Below are positions 27,571 to 36,294 of a stretch of DNA of 64,000 nucleotides, piece after piece. The notes beneath the pieces are model-generated. The model searched no databases. It saw nothing but the letters and a program-made list of their open reading frames with translations, and was not told the DNA's origin. Source of the DNA: Caldilineaceae bacterium (GTDB lineage: Bacteria > Chloroflexota > Anaerolineae > Caldilineales > Caldilineaceae); the NCBI GenBank assembly GCA_020634755.1, contig JACKBC010000001.1, positions 558,001-622,000 of the forward strand, read 5' to 3'. The translations under genes and the position numbers were made by a program. The number at the start of each line of letters is the position of its first letter. The first letter of the stretch is position 1.

Positions 27571-28902
27571 ATGATGCGCAAGCGTTATGCAGTTAACGCT
27601 GGGGACCGGCGGGCGCGCAAGCATGTTTGACCGCGCCATCACGTCCCTCTGCCGAAATTGCCGAGCTGGTGGGGCGGCTGTGCGACCTGAGCCAGGCTGG
27701 CGGCGCGCATGGACTGGTACAATGAGCAGCTGGCCGAGCAGGTTATTCCGCCCGTGCGCCCTATCACGCCATTGATTTTTGACCAAATGGTGGCCGAAAC
27801 CAAATGGATACGGTAATCGTCACCACCATGGATTCGACCCATCCTGTCTCTTGTGCGGGCCATGGAATTGGTGCGATACGCATTACCAGCCACTTGACCA
27901 TCGATGCGCCCGGCGCGCCATTTTTGATGCCATTGCGCGCACCGCCGGGCACTAAACTGCGCGTGGCCTTTAATTATCGCCTATGCGCTATTGCGACCAA
28001 AATGCGGGATCACGATCATTAACGGCGCCGTGGGGCAACCGCAGCACGTTAACTTCCAGTGGGTGCTTGATACATCGCACGGGGCCGACTATTTTCGACG
28101 TTGGCACCGTGAAAAGGATAAGTCTGGTGGACTGCTGGTACATAAGGCCACCCACCACTTTGACCTGATCAACTGGTGGATCGACTCTTATCCGCAGCAG
28201 GTATTCGCCATGGGCGATCTGCGCTTTTATGGACGCGCCAACGCTGCCGCCCGCGGTGAAAGCTATGCCTACGATCGCTACACCGGTCAGGATGCTGCCG
28301 CCAACGATCCCTTTGCCCTGCGGCTGGACGCCAGCGACACGCTGCGCGGTCTTTACCTGGAGGCCGAAAAGGATTCGGGCTATGTACGCGACCGCAATGT
28401 CTTTGGCGATAATATTACGGCCGAAGACACCATGAGCGTCACGGCCCGCTACCGCAATGGCGTGCTGCTCACCTATTCGCTGCTGGCCTATTCGCCGTGG
28501 GAAGGCTACAAGGTGGCGATCACGGGCAATCGCGGCCGCGTCGAAGTAGATTTGATTGAATCGGTGGGCAAGACCTTTATTATGGGGCAGGAAGAAACGC
28601 TGGAAGCCAAGGAAGAGCAGGCGCGCCTACGCGCACAATTTGGCGGCGCCGAAATTCGCGTCTATCCCATGTTTGACCGGCCCTATGTGGCCGAAATTCC
28701 CAAAGTGAGCGGTGGTGGACACGGTGGCGCCGATCCTTTCCTGCTGGAGCAAATTTTTGCGCCCAATCCACCGGTTGATCCATATAACCGGGCCGCTAGC
28801 CATATTGATGGCGCTGCTTCCATCCTGTTGGGCATCGCCGCCAACGAATCTATTGCTACCGGGCAGATGATCAACGTGGATGAGCTGCTGAAGCTGCCGT
28901 AA
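27571..28902 (+). pseudogene. Gfo/Idh/MocA oxidoreductase with frameshifted 5' third
   Basis: The ATG at 27571 with an upstream AGAAGGA site begins MMRKRYAV, and shifted frames give GGRASMFDRAIT, AEIAELVG, HAIDF, DTVIVTTMDSTH, LTIDAP and LRVAFNYR, the NAD-binding Rossmann half of a Gfo/Idh dehydrogenase. The usual EKP lysine motif is destroyed. From about 28,010 to the stop at 28902 the frame is intact and gives the C-terminal sheet domain (GQPQHVNFQWVLDTSHGADY, then GGLLVHKATHHFDLINWWID). The repaired protein would have about 440 residues and would oxidise or reduce a sugar-type substrate with NAD(P). The abrupt change from many indels to none inside one gene marks the right edge of the disrupted block. 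Confidence 0.8.
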
Positions 28903-29380
28903 TGATTAAATTATTGTGACTATCCAGCCGCAGCCTGAGCTTGTCAGCTCACGCCGAAGTCTCAGCCCCGAGGACCTGGATAGCTACAAATCATAAACCG
29001 CAGATTATACAGATTTTATTGCCTCTGGCAGCCTGTTTGAAAAAAGAGTTTTGTACGCGGATTTGATGGATTTAAGCAGATTTTTTTGGCCGTTTTGATG
29101 CTTAAATCCATCAAAATTAGCGTTCATCCGACAGGCTGCTAGAAATGAAAGCCGTATAACTTGTGGCTACAAAATGCCAAAGGTTCTGTGTAGGATTCGC
29201 GTAATTTTTTGCCATTCATCTGTGCTATAATCAGCCTTATGCGGCTAAACATTTCCCATTAGGTTGGAAGGATACCCAAATCTAATCGCGCTATCTGAGA
29301 AGTAACAACCAAAAAGCATAGCTGCATTCTGTCCGTGTAGTTCTTGGCCCCGAACATAGAACGAAAAGGAGGAATGTATT
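28903..29380. other. Intergenic stretch with nested hairpins and a promoter-like element
   Basis: No gene is supported here. A 17-bp perfect stem (29062-29078 with 29099-29115) is enclosed by a second stem (GGCAGCCTGT at about 29027-29036 with ACAGGCTGCT at 29131-29140), giving a nested foldback of about 115 bp. TGCTATAAT at 29223-29231 fits an extended -10 and would give the next gene a leader of roughly 140 nt. Confidence 0.55.
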
Positions 29381-29728
29381 ATGTCTCACCTAGGTCTCAT
29401 GGTGCGTGAAGGCAAAAAAATCGCAACGGCGCTCAAAAAAGATTACAGCTCAAAAGGCGATAAGCTAGGCGATGTGGTCAAAAATGCCAAAAATGTGCCA
29501 GTTACAATTGGCAAAAAACTATCTGATTTGGCGACCATTATCGACAATGGTCAATATAGCAACAAGCCCGAAGATGAATATCTTGAAAATCCAAAGCAGT
29601 TTATAGCAGATTGTAATGAAGTCCTCAGTGTGTTAAAAAAGAAACCCCCGCAGAAAGCGGAGACTCCCGGCGTATTTGTCTTTCTGCTTATCTTGCTTTT
29701 CATACTATTTTTGTTTCGCAACCTCTGA
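29381..29728 (+). CDS. Small tail-anchored hypothetical protein
   Basis: The 115-residue protein has a basic, Lys-rich N-terminal region (REGKKIATALKKDYSSKGDK), an acidic middle (NKPEDEYLENPKQFIADCNE) and a single C-terminal membrane helix (VFVFLLILLFILFLF) followed by RNL. That is the layout of a tail-anchored protein with its bulk in the cytosol. The start is secure: AAAGGAGG lies 8-10 bp before the ATG. The gene is visibly more A/T-rich than its neighbours and has no recognised domain. It lies 11 bp before the Ldh-family dehydrogenase gene, so co-transcription is likely. Possibly horizontally acquired (inference). Confidence 0.7.
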   Translation: MSHLGLMVREGKKIATALKKDYSSKGDKLGDVVKNAKNVPVTIGKKLSDLATIIDNGQYSNKPEDEYLENPKQFIADCNEVLSVLKKKPPQKAETPGVFVFLLILLFILFLFRNL

Positions 29729-29739
29729 GATCGCAAACC

Positions 29740-30774
29740 ATGAAAACCATCCAACCTGAAGTTCTTCAAAATTTCATCACGGCCATCTTTCAGGCGGCCG
29801 GCGCACCTGAAGCCCATGCCCAACTGGTGGCCAACTCCCTGGTGGCGGCCAACCTGGCTGGCCACGATTCGCATGGCGTCATCCGCACCGTGCAATATTT
29901 AAGCGCCATCCAAAATGACGAACTGGATCCCACCGCCGTCCCGATAGTGGCCAGCCAGGTTGGCGTGGTTACCATGCTGGATGCCCAGCGCGCCTTTGGC
30001 CAGGTGGCCGCCCAGCGCGCCATGCAGATTGCCATTGAGAAGGCCAAAGAATACGCTATGGCCTCAGTCGGCCTCTTTAATTGTGGCCATGTGGGCCGTT
30101 TGGGTGAATGGGTGCAGATGGCCGCCGACGCCCAGATGATCGGGATGGGCTTTTGCAATGGCGGTTCGCCCGGCGGGCTGGTGACGCCCCACGGCGGCGC
30201 CGCGCGGCGGCTGGGCACCAATCCACTGGCCGCGGCCATTCCCCGGGCGGAGGATGCGCCGGTGGTGGTTGACTTTGCCACCAGCGTGGTGGCCGAGGGC
30301 AAAGTGCGCGTGGCGCGCAACTCGGGCAAAGCGTTGCCGGCAGGACGCATTTTAGACGCCAACGGCGCTCCCAGCACCGACCCCAATGATCTCTACGCTG
30401 GCGGTATGTTGCTGCCCGCCGCCGAACACAAAGGATACTGTTTGGCGCTGCTCATGGACTATCTGGGCGGTATTCTGACCGGAGCCGGTTGCGCCTCATT
30501 GCCCAACTTCCGGCGCGGCAACGGTGTGCTCTTTATGGTGCTTTCCATTGAAGCCTTTCGCCCGCTGGATGCCTTCTTAAGCGATGCCGCGGCGCTTTCT
30601 GACGTAATGCGCGCCACGCCGCCCGCGGCCGGTTACGATGAAGTGTTGACGCCCGGCGATCCCGAACAGCGCACGGCCCAACAGCGGCGCGCCCATGGCA
30701 TTCCGCTGGACGACACCACCTGGTCGCAATTGGTAGAAGTGGCAACGGCGCATCATGTGGCGGCGCCGGCATAA
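29740..30774 (+). CDS. Ldh family (malate/L-lactate/ureidoglycolate-type) NAD(P) oxidoreductase
   Basis: The 344-residue enzyme belongs to the Ldh_2 family, which is unrelated to classical malate and lactate dehydrogenases and oxidises 2-hydroxy acids or related compounds. Family signatures are AGHDSHGVIRTVQYL near residue 45, FNCGHVGRLGEW near 110, and AEHKGYCLALLMDYLGGILTG near 230. The HxxH-type active-site region and the nucleotide-binding lid are both present. The substrate could be malate, lactate, 2,3-diketo-gulonate or a sugar acid. The SDR dehydrogenase downstream and the Gfo/Idh gene upstream point to sugar-acid metabolism (inference). No strong ribosome-binding site precedes the ATG; coupling from the small gene upstream is possible. 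Confidence 0.85.
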   Translation: MKTIQPEVLQNFITAIFQAAGAPEAHAQLVANSLVAANLAGHDSHGVIRTVQYLSAIQNDELDPTAVPIVASQVGVVTMLDAQRAFGQVAAQRAMQIAIEKAKEYAMASVGLFNCGHVGRLGEWVQMAADAQMIGMGFCNGGSPGGLVTPHGGAARRLGTNPLAAAIPRAEDAPVVVDFATSVVAEGKVRVARNSGKALPAGRILDANGAPSTDPNDLYAGGMLLPAAEHKGYCLALLMDYLGGILTGAGCASLPNFRRGNGVLFMVLSIEAFRPLDAFLSDAAALSDVMRATPPAAGYDEVLTPGDPEQRTAQQRRAHGIPLDDTTWSQLVEVATAHHVAAPA

Positions 30775-30786
30775 CTTAGTGTCTGC

Positions 30787-30851
30787 CCGTAAATTCTCTG
30801 TGCCAAATCGCTCTGTCAGAGACGGTACACAGTTTACAACTGAATTTACGG
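30787..30851. repeat. 10-bp perfect inverted repeat between dehydrogenase genes
   Basis: CCGTAAATTC (30787-30796) and GAATTTACGG (30842-30851) are perfect inverted copies 45 bp apart, with CTCTGTCAGAG between them. This may be a foldback remnant or an mRNA structure; no T-tract follows. Confidence 0.45.
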
Positions 30852-30892
30852 ATAGGTTCTGATCCCCAAAACCCCAAAGGAGCGCAAATCCT

Positions 30893-31663
30893 ATGAATGT
30901 AATGGAGCTATTTCGACTCGACAACCGCGTGGCCATTGTCACCGGCGGCAACCGCGGGCTGGGGCGGCAGATGGCGCAGGCGCTGGCCGAAGCGGGCGCC
31001 AACGTGGCCATTGTGAGCCGCACCGCTGCCAATTCCGCCGCCGCTGCTGCGGAAATCAGCGCCGCTACGGGGACAACGTGCCGCGGTTATGCGTGCGACG
31101 TAACGGACCCCGCCGGCGTGCAAAGTACGGTTGAGCAAGTGCTGGCCGATTTTGGCCAGATCGACATTCTGATCAACAATGCGGGTATCAACATTCGGCG
31201 CCCCATCGAAGAGCTTGAGGTCGAAGAATTTACGCAAGTGCAGGCGACCAACGTGACGGGGCCGTGGCTTTTTTGCCGCGCCGTGGCGCCCCACATGAAA
31301 GCGCGCAAGTATGGCCGGGTCATTAATATTGGCTCAACGCTCTCGATCATCAGCATGCCCGATCGTACGCCTTATGCCAGCAGCAAGGGCGCAGTCTTGC
31401 AGATGACGCGCACGCTGGCCCTGGAGTGGGCGCCTTACAGCATTACGGTCAACGCCATGCTGCCGGGGCCCTTTGCCACTGAAATGAATCTGCCCATTAA
31501 AGAAGACCCGGAGCTGTACAAGACCTTTATTGCCAAAATTCCCATGGGCCGTTGGGGCGAAATTGAGGAAATTGGCGGGCTGGCTCTCTTTCTGGCCAGC
31601 GATGCCAGCAGCTTTGTCACCGGCGCCAGCATTACCATTGATGGTGGTTGGACCGCCTATTAA
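30893..31663 (+). CDS. SDR family NAD(P)-dependent oxidoreductase
   Basis: The 256-residue classical short-chain dehydrogenase has the cofactor motif TGGNRGLG near residue 18, the NNAG motif in ILINNAGINI near 90, catalytic Ser in INIGSTLS, and YASSKGAV with the catalytic Tyr and Lys near 160. The end VTGASITIDGGWTAY is typical of gluconate 5-dehydrogenase and 3-oxoacyl-reductase-like members. AAAGGAG precedes the ATG. Context with an Ldh-type and Gfo/Idh-type dehydrogenase suggests sugar or sugar-acid oxidation, but the substrate cannot be read from sequence. The stop codon lies at the left end of repeat F1. Confidence 0.88.
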   Translation: MNVMELFRLDNRVAIVTGGNRGLGRQMAQALAEAGANVAIVSRTAANSAAAAAEISAATGTTCRGYACDVTDPAGVQSTVEQVLADFGQIDILINNAGINIRRPIEELEVEEFTQVQATNVTGPWLFCRAVAPHMKARKYGRVINIGSTLSIISMPDRTPYASSKGAVLQMTRTLALEWAPYSITVNAMLPGPFATEMNLPIKEDPELYKTFIAKIPMGRWGEIEEIGGLALFLASDASSFVTGASITIDGGWTAY

Positions 31664-31755
31664 TACCATTTGGCTCTGTAAACGCGATGAATAATTACCC
31701 CTTTCTCAGGATAGAATTGTCAATTATTCATCGCTTTTACAACCGCTGTTGGTAT
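31663..31755. repeat. Family F foldback repeat, copy F1
   Basis: Arms 31663-31696 and 31722-31755 begin ATACCA and end TGGTAT. The inner part GCGATGAATAATT pairs perfectly with AATTATTCATCGC. The element forms a long hairpin with a 25-nt loop immediately after the SDR stop codon and may also act as a transcription stop. Related pieces lie at 50066-50098 and 53376-53404. Confidence 0.7.
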
Positions 31756-31766
31756 GATTTACGACT

Positions 31767-31879
31767 CAATGTCATTAAGTTAAGGCCGCTTCAAGTGCGA
31801 CGCATGGTATATCACTCGAATGCGAGGACCAAAATGGTTAACACCGTGCGACGCACTTTTCACTCACGTAATGACATTG
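31767..31879. mobile_element. Family A MITE, copy A3
   Basis: This 113-bp copy is in the opposite orientation to A1 and A2. Ends CAATGTCATT and AATGACATTG are perfect inverted repeats. Flanking sequences ATTTACGACT at 31757-31766 and 31880-31889 are a perfect 10-bp target duplication. The end CAATGTCATTAAGTTAAGG resembles IS4-type ends. It lies between the SDR gene and the LonB gene, about 90 bp upstream of the latter's start. Confidence 0.92.
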
Positions 31880-31967
31880 ATTTACGACTTACTGTTTCCG
31901 CACTCGATTCTGATCGAAAACCACGGTATAACCAAATCTAAATAGCCAATTCCAATCCATAAATCTT

Positions 31968-34403
31968 ATGTCGCCCGTTAAACCACTCTCACCCGATCAG
32001 CTTTATACACCCTTTGTGCTGGATGAAGCTGATTTCACCACCACCGATGAACTCACCGAGCTGGCCGATCCGATTGGTCAGGAGCGCGCCATAGAGGCGC
32101 TGCAATTTGGCGTGGGCATTGACCGGCACGGCTACAACATCTTTGCATTGGGCCCAGCCGGAGCCGGCAAATATACGCTGGCCCGTCGCTATGTAGAGCA
32201 GCGCGCGGCAACGCAGCCGCCGCCTTCGGATTGGTGTTACATTAACAATTTCGAACAGCCCTATAAGCCCCTGGCTTTACAGCTGCCGCCCGGTATGGGC
32301 AAAACGCTGCACGCCGACATGGAGCACTTGATCGACGAGCTGCAAACGGGGCTTTCCGCCGCGCTGGAAAGTGACGAATATCAGACGCGCTTGCAGGTGT
32401 TGGAGAGCGAGTTTCGCGAGCGCCAGCAAACCAGCTTGCAGGCGCTGCAAGACAATGCCCAAGAGCGCGGCTTGACCTTGCTGCGGACGCCGGCTGGGCT
32501 CGTTTTTGCGCCTTTCAAAGATGGTAACGTGCTTTCGCCCGAAGATTTTCAAAAATTGCCGGAGGAAGAGCGCAAGCATCTGGAAGCCGAAGTCGAAGAT
32601 TTACAGAAATCATTGCAAAGCGCATTGCAGCAGGCCCCGCGCTGGGAGCGCGAATTGCGCGTCAAAGTGCGCGAGCTGCGTCGCGAAGTCACCGACTTTG
32701 TGATCAATGACGTGACGAACGATCTGCTGGCCAAGTATACCGAGCAGCCCGCCGTGATTAAATATTTGCAAGCCGTGCGCGCCGATGTCAGCGGCCATTT
32801 GCAAGATTTCCTCAAAACACCTGAGGGCGCCAGTGAAACAGAAGCTGAGGGCGAAGCACCATCTGCGCCCAGCGCCATCAATGGAAACTCACAACGCAAT
32901 CCGGCGCTGCGGCGCTATCAAGTGAATGTGCTGGTCGATTGTAGCGACGCCCAGGGCGCGCCGGTGCTCTATGAGATCAACCCGTCCTATCTCAATCTGG
33001 TGGGGCGGGTGGAGCAGATGGCACAGATGGGCGCGCTGGTGACAGATTTTACGCTGATCAAGCCGGGCGTGCTGCATCGCGCCAACGGGGGGTATTTGCT
33101 GCTGGACGCGCGCAAGCTGCTCATGCAACCCAACGCTTGGGAAGGGCTCAAGCGCGCGCTGGAATTTGGCGAGATTCGCATTGAGTCGCCGCTGCAAATG
33201 ATGAGCTTGACCAGCACTGTCTCGCTAGAACCGGAGCCCATTCCGCTAGATGTAAAGGTAATTTTGCTGGGCGACCGGATGTTGTACTATATGCTGGCGC
33301 AGGCCGATCCCGATTTTGATGAGTTGTTTAAAGTGGCCGCCGATTTTAGCGAGGTGATTACGCGCGATCCGGAAAGCCAGCTGCAATATGCCCGGCTCAT
33401 CGCGACGATTGTGCAGAGCCAAAAGTTGCGCCCGTTTGATAAAAGCGCCGTGGGCCGCGTAATTGAACAGAGCGCCCGCATGGTGGGCGACTCTGAAAAG
33501 CTTTCGACGCGGGTGCAAATGATTGTCGATCTGCTGGAAGAGACCGACCATTGGGCCGCCGAAGCCGGTGCGCAAGTGGCCACGGCTGCGCATGTCCAAA
33601 AGGCCATCGACGCCAAAATTCGGCGTTCGGACCGGGCGCGCGAGATGATGCAGGAGCAGGTGCTGCGCCAAACCATTTTGGTGGACACGGAAGGCGAACG
33701 CGTGGGTCAGATCAATGGGCTGGCGGTGCTGCAACTGGGCAATTTTGCTTTTGGCCGCGCCTCGCGTATTACGGCCACCGTGCGGCTGGGCAAGGGTGAT
33801 GTGATCGATATTGAGCGCGAGGTGGCCATGAGCGGCCCCTCACACAGCAAGGGCGTGCTCATTCTGTCTAGCTATTTGGGCGCGCGCTATGCGCAGAAAC
33901 ATCCGCTATCGCTATCGGCCAGCCTGGTTTTTGAACAATCCTATGGCGGCGTTGATGGCGACAGCGCCTCTTCTACCGAACTCTATGCCCTGCTATCGGC
34001 CATTGCCGACGTGCCCATCAAACAGTCGCTGGCCGTGACCGGCTCGGTCAATCAACACGGCGAGGTGCAAGCAATTGGTGGCGTTAATGAGAAGATCGAG
34101 GGCTTTTTTGATCTGTGCAACGCCCGCGGGCTCACCGGTGGACAGGGTGTGCTGATCCCAGCCTCGAATGTAAAGCATCTCATGTTGCGCCAAGATGTGG
34201 TAGAGGCCGTGGCCGCGGATCAATTCCACATATACCCCATTGAGACCATTGACCAAGGTATTGAGGTGTTAACGGGCATTGAGGCTGGCAAGGCCAACAC
34301 CAAGGGGCAATATCCCAAAGGCAGCGTGAACCGCTTGGTGGCGGACCGCCTGGCGGAGTTTGCCAAGTTGCGGCGCGAATTTGATGGTGGGAGTAAGGAG
34401 TAG
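31968..34403 (+). CDS. LonB-like ATP-dependent protease (AAA_32 / S16)
   Basis: The 811-residue protein is a Lon-type protease of the AAA_32 family, with an N-terminal P-loop GPAGAGKYT at 62-70 (Tyr in the variable position before Thr), a long helical insertion at about 130-300, an AAA core with YEINPSYLNLVGRVEQ and GGYLLLDARKLL, and a C-terminal S16 protease domain. The catalytic dyad is Ser666 in DGDSASS and Lys709 in GGVNEKIEG, 43 residues apart as in canonical Lon. It is expected to degrade misfolded or regulatory proteins in the cytosol. The helical insertion replaces the N-terminal LAN domain of LonA. The UspA-like gene begins 6 bp after the stop codon, so the two are probably translated from one mRNA. 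Confidence 0.92.
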   Translation: MSPVKPLSPDQLYTPFVLDEADFTTTDELTELADPIGQERAIEALQFGVGIDRHGYNIFALGPAGAGKYTLARRYVEQRAATQPPPSDWCYINNFEQPYKPLALQLPPGMGKTLHADMEHLIDELQTGLSAALESDEYQTRLQVLESEFRERQQTSLQALQDNAQERGLTLLRTPAGLVFAPFKDGNVLSPEDFQKLPEEERKHLEAEVEDLQKSLQSALQQAPRWERELRVKVRELRREVTDFVINDVTNDLLAKYTEQPAVIKYLQAVRADVSGHLQDFLKTPEGASETEAEGEAPSAPSAINGNSQRNPALRRYQVNVLVDCSDAQGAPVLYEINPSYLNLVGRVEQMAQMGALVTDFTLIKPGVLHRANGGYLLLDARKLLMQPNAWEGLKRALEFGEIRIESPLQMMSLTSTVSLEPEPIPLDVKVILLGDRMLYYMLAQADPDFDELFKVAADFSEVITRDPESQLQYARLIATIVQSQKLRPFDKSAVGRVIEQSARMVGDSEKLSTRVQMIVDLLEETDHWAAEAGAQVATAAHVQKAIDAKIRRSDRAREMMQEQVLRQTILVDTEGERVGQINGLAVLQLGNFAFGRASRITATVRLGKGDVIDIEREVAMSGPSHSKGVLILSSYLGARYAQKHPLSLSASLVFEQSYGGVDGDSASSTELYALLSAIADVPIKQSLAVTGSVNQHGEVQAIGGVNEKIEGFFDLCNARGLTGGQGVLIPASNVKHLMLRQDVVEAVAADQFHIYPIETIDQGIEVLTGIEAGKANTKGQYPKGSVNRLVADRLAEFAKLRREFDGGSKE

Positions 34404-34408
34404 CGGAG

Positions 34409-35209
34409 ATGAGCGACTCTTCTGTACAGACACAACGGATTGTGGTGGCGCTGGATGCATCGCCGCACAGCTATGCCGCTTTGGAAATGGCGGCGCGCCT
34501 GGCGCGGCTCATGGGCGCTGAGCTGCATGGATTATTTGTAGAAGACAGCATGCTGCATCAAGTGGGCCATTTCCCGTTTAGCGCTGAAGTAGGCGCCTAT
34601 TCGGCCACGCCGCGGGCGTTGACGCAGCACTGCATTGGCCGTGAGTTCCGTGCGGTCGAAAATGCCGCACAAAGTCGTATGAAGCAAGTGGCCTCGCAGA
34701 TGCGCGTGGCGTGGCGCTTTGAGGTGATCCAGGGCGGGGTGGCGTCCGAGTTGAAGAAATCCGCGGCCAACGCCGCCATGTTGAGCCTGGGGCGGGCGGG
34801 TTGGTCCCAAGGCAATCGGATCGGCTCCACCACAGCGCAAATTTTGACGCAGGTAGATCAGCCGATCCTGTTGTCCGGCAAAAAGTCGCGCTGGAGCAAC
34901 CGCATTACGGCAATCTTTACGGGGTCACCTGCATCCGTACGCGCCTTGCAGCAAGCCGCCCGTTTGGTGCGTCAGAGCAAAGGGAAATTGACGGTGCAGA
35001 GCCCCAGCCAAGAGCTGGTGACTGCCGCCGCCCAACAATTGGCCACAGAAGGGGTGGAAGCATATTTGGTGGTGCGCGCATCCAATGTGGATTGGCGTTA
35101 CGAGCTGTGGCGGATTAAAGATGGCCTGCTGGTCATGCCCAAGGATGTGGTCTCACCCCTGGCCGGGCTGCTTGATGTTTTGGATCTGCCCATTCTGCTT
35201 GTGCCATAA
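34409..35209 (+). CDS. UspA-like universal stress protein with a degenerate second half
   Basis: The 266-residue protein begins with a UspA domain (RIVVALDASPHSYAALEMAA, then LHGLFVEDSM) to about residue 160. The ATP-binding glycine loop expected near the end of the first domain (G2xG9xS) is only partly kept (LGRAGWSQGNRIGSTT). The second half, about 165-266, starts ITAIFTGSPASVRALQQAAR and ends DVLDLPILLVP, the same outline, so this is a tandem Usp with a divergent second domain. GGAG sites lie just upstream, overlapping the end of the LonB gene. Coupling with a Lon protease suggests a proteostasis or stress role (inference). Confidence 0.75.
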   Translation: MSDSSVQTQRIVVALDASPHSYAALEMAARLARLMGAELHGLFVEDSMLHQVGHFPFSAEVGAYSATPRALTQHCIGREFRAVENAAQSRMKQVASQMRVAWRFEVIQGGVASELKKSAANAAMLSLGRAGWSQGNRIGSTTAQILTQVDQPILLSGKKSRWSNRITAIFTGSPASVRALQQAARLVRQSKGKLTVQSPSQELVTAAAQQLATEGVEAYLVVRASNVDWRYELWRIKDGLLVMPKDVVSPLAGLLDVLDLPILLVP

Positions 35210-35226
35210 AAATTGCCGCTTGATTA

Positions 35227-36174
35227 TTGCATCATGAAAATAGCCTCGTGAAAATTGATAATCGTGCGCTTGAACAATATGTGGCGACCGCCCCCAATGC
35301 GCAAAATGCCGTCAACATCTTTAGTGGCGCCTGGTCTAGCCGCTTGCCTGCGCCCTATGAACAGGTGACGGCCGGTGAGGCGCCGCTTTTTGAAGATGTG
35401 CGCATGGTGTGGGCCGCGGAGCAGTTAGGTGGGTTTGCCCATAAAACGGTGCTGGAATTGGGGCCGTTGGAAGGGGCGCACACTTATATGCTGGAAAAAG
35501 CAGGCGCCAAAGAGATTGTGGCAATTGAGGCCAATACGTCGGCCTATCTGCGCTGCTTGATTGTAAAAGAGCTTTTTCACCTGCAAGCGGCCCGCTTTTT
35601 ATGCGGTGATTTTGCTGCCTATTTACGTCAGGGGCCGCCCCGTTTTGATCTGTGCATTGCCAGCGGTGTGCTGTACCACATGCGCCATCCGCTGGAGCTC
35701 ATTGGCCTGCTGGCGCGCGTCACCGACCGGCTCTTCCTATGGACCCACTACTATGACCAGGCATTGATCGCGCAAAACCCGGCGTGGGCCGCGCGCTTTA
35801 ATGGATATGGGACGGCCCAGTATGGAGATTTTGCCTGTACCGTGTATCGCCATCACTATCATGCCGCGCTCAGTTGGCGTGGTTTTCGCGGTGGCTCCGC
35901 CCAATACAGCCACTGGATGACGCGCGCAGACATTCTGTCTTGCTTACAGCACTTTGGCTTTGACAAACTGACCATCGGCTTTGAGGCGCCCGAACACCCC
36001 CACGGCCCCAGCTTTGCCGTGGCGGCCGTGCGCACGCGTGCGGAACTGCGCCCCCGCCACGTAGATGCCGTTGAACCCCCCGAGCCGGTGATGACGGCCA
36101 CGCCCACTTTCCATACACGCAAAGCCGCGCTGCACGCCATGCTGGCCCGGCTGTGGACGCAGGTGCGCCGGTAA
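35227..36174 (+). CDS. Class I SAM-dependent methyltransferase
   Basis: The 315-residue protein carries motif I LELGPLEGAHTYML near residue 79, the post-I acidic residue in VAIEANTSAYLRC, and DLCIASGVLYHMRHPLELI as motif IV/V. This resembles CmoB-like or CmcI/sugar-modifying methyltransferases rather than DNA enzymes. The start is uncertain: a TTG at 35227 or a GTG at 35248 is in frame, and neither has a good ribosome-binding site. The gene is 17 bp after the UspA-like gene on the same strand and just upstream of repeat B3 and a convergent glycosyltransferase, so a glycan or small-molecule substrate is possible (inference). Confidence 0.75.
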   Translation: MHHENSLVKIDNRALEQYVATAPNAQNAVNIFSGAWSSRLPAPYEQVTAGEAPLFEDVRMVWAAEQLGGFAHKTVLELGPLEGAHTYMLEKAGAKEIVAIEANTSAYLRCLIVKELFHLQAARFLCGDFAAYLRQGPPRFDLCIASGVLYHMRHPLELIGLLARVTDRLFLWTHYYDQALIAQNPAWAARFNGYGTAQYGDFACTVYRHHYHAALSWRGFRGGSAQYSHWMTRADILSCLQHFGFDKLTIGFEAPEHPHGPSFAVAAVRTRAELRPRHVDAVEPPEPVMTATPTFHTRKAALHAMLARLWTQVRR

Positions 36175-36198
36175 CTTTACGACATTGACTCCTCGCCT

Positions 36199-36294
36199 AA
36201 TTATCAGCACTCCGGAACGGCGTTGGCGCAATAGGCGTCGGTCTGGTTTGTGGAATCCGGCTCCATCTCTTGGGGTAGCAATCTGCTGATTATT
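36199..36294. repeat. Family B repeat, copy B3, supplying the stop codon of the glycosyltransferase gene
   Basis: Ends AATTATCAGCA and TGCTGATTATT are inverted repeats (10 of 11 match). The core GGCGTTGGCG then GGCGTCGGTCT matches B1 and B2. The right end overlaps the TAA (36290-36292, minus strand) of the GT4 gene, so insertion defined that gene's C-terminus. It is inverted relative to B4 on the other side of the same gene. Confidence 0.8.

Noticed and set aside
23818..28010. Programmed frameshifting or an unusual genetic code as explanation for the broken block
   Set aside because: Indels are numerous, in both coding and likely non-coding parts, affect unrelated genes, and stop abruptly within one gene, while all flanking genes use the standard code.
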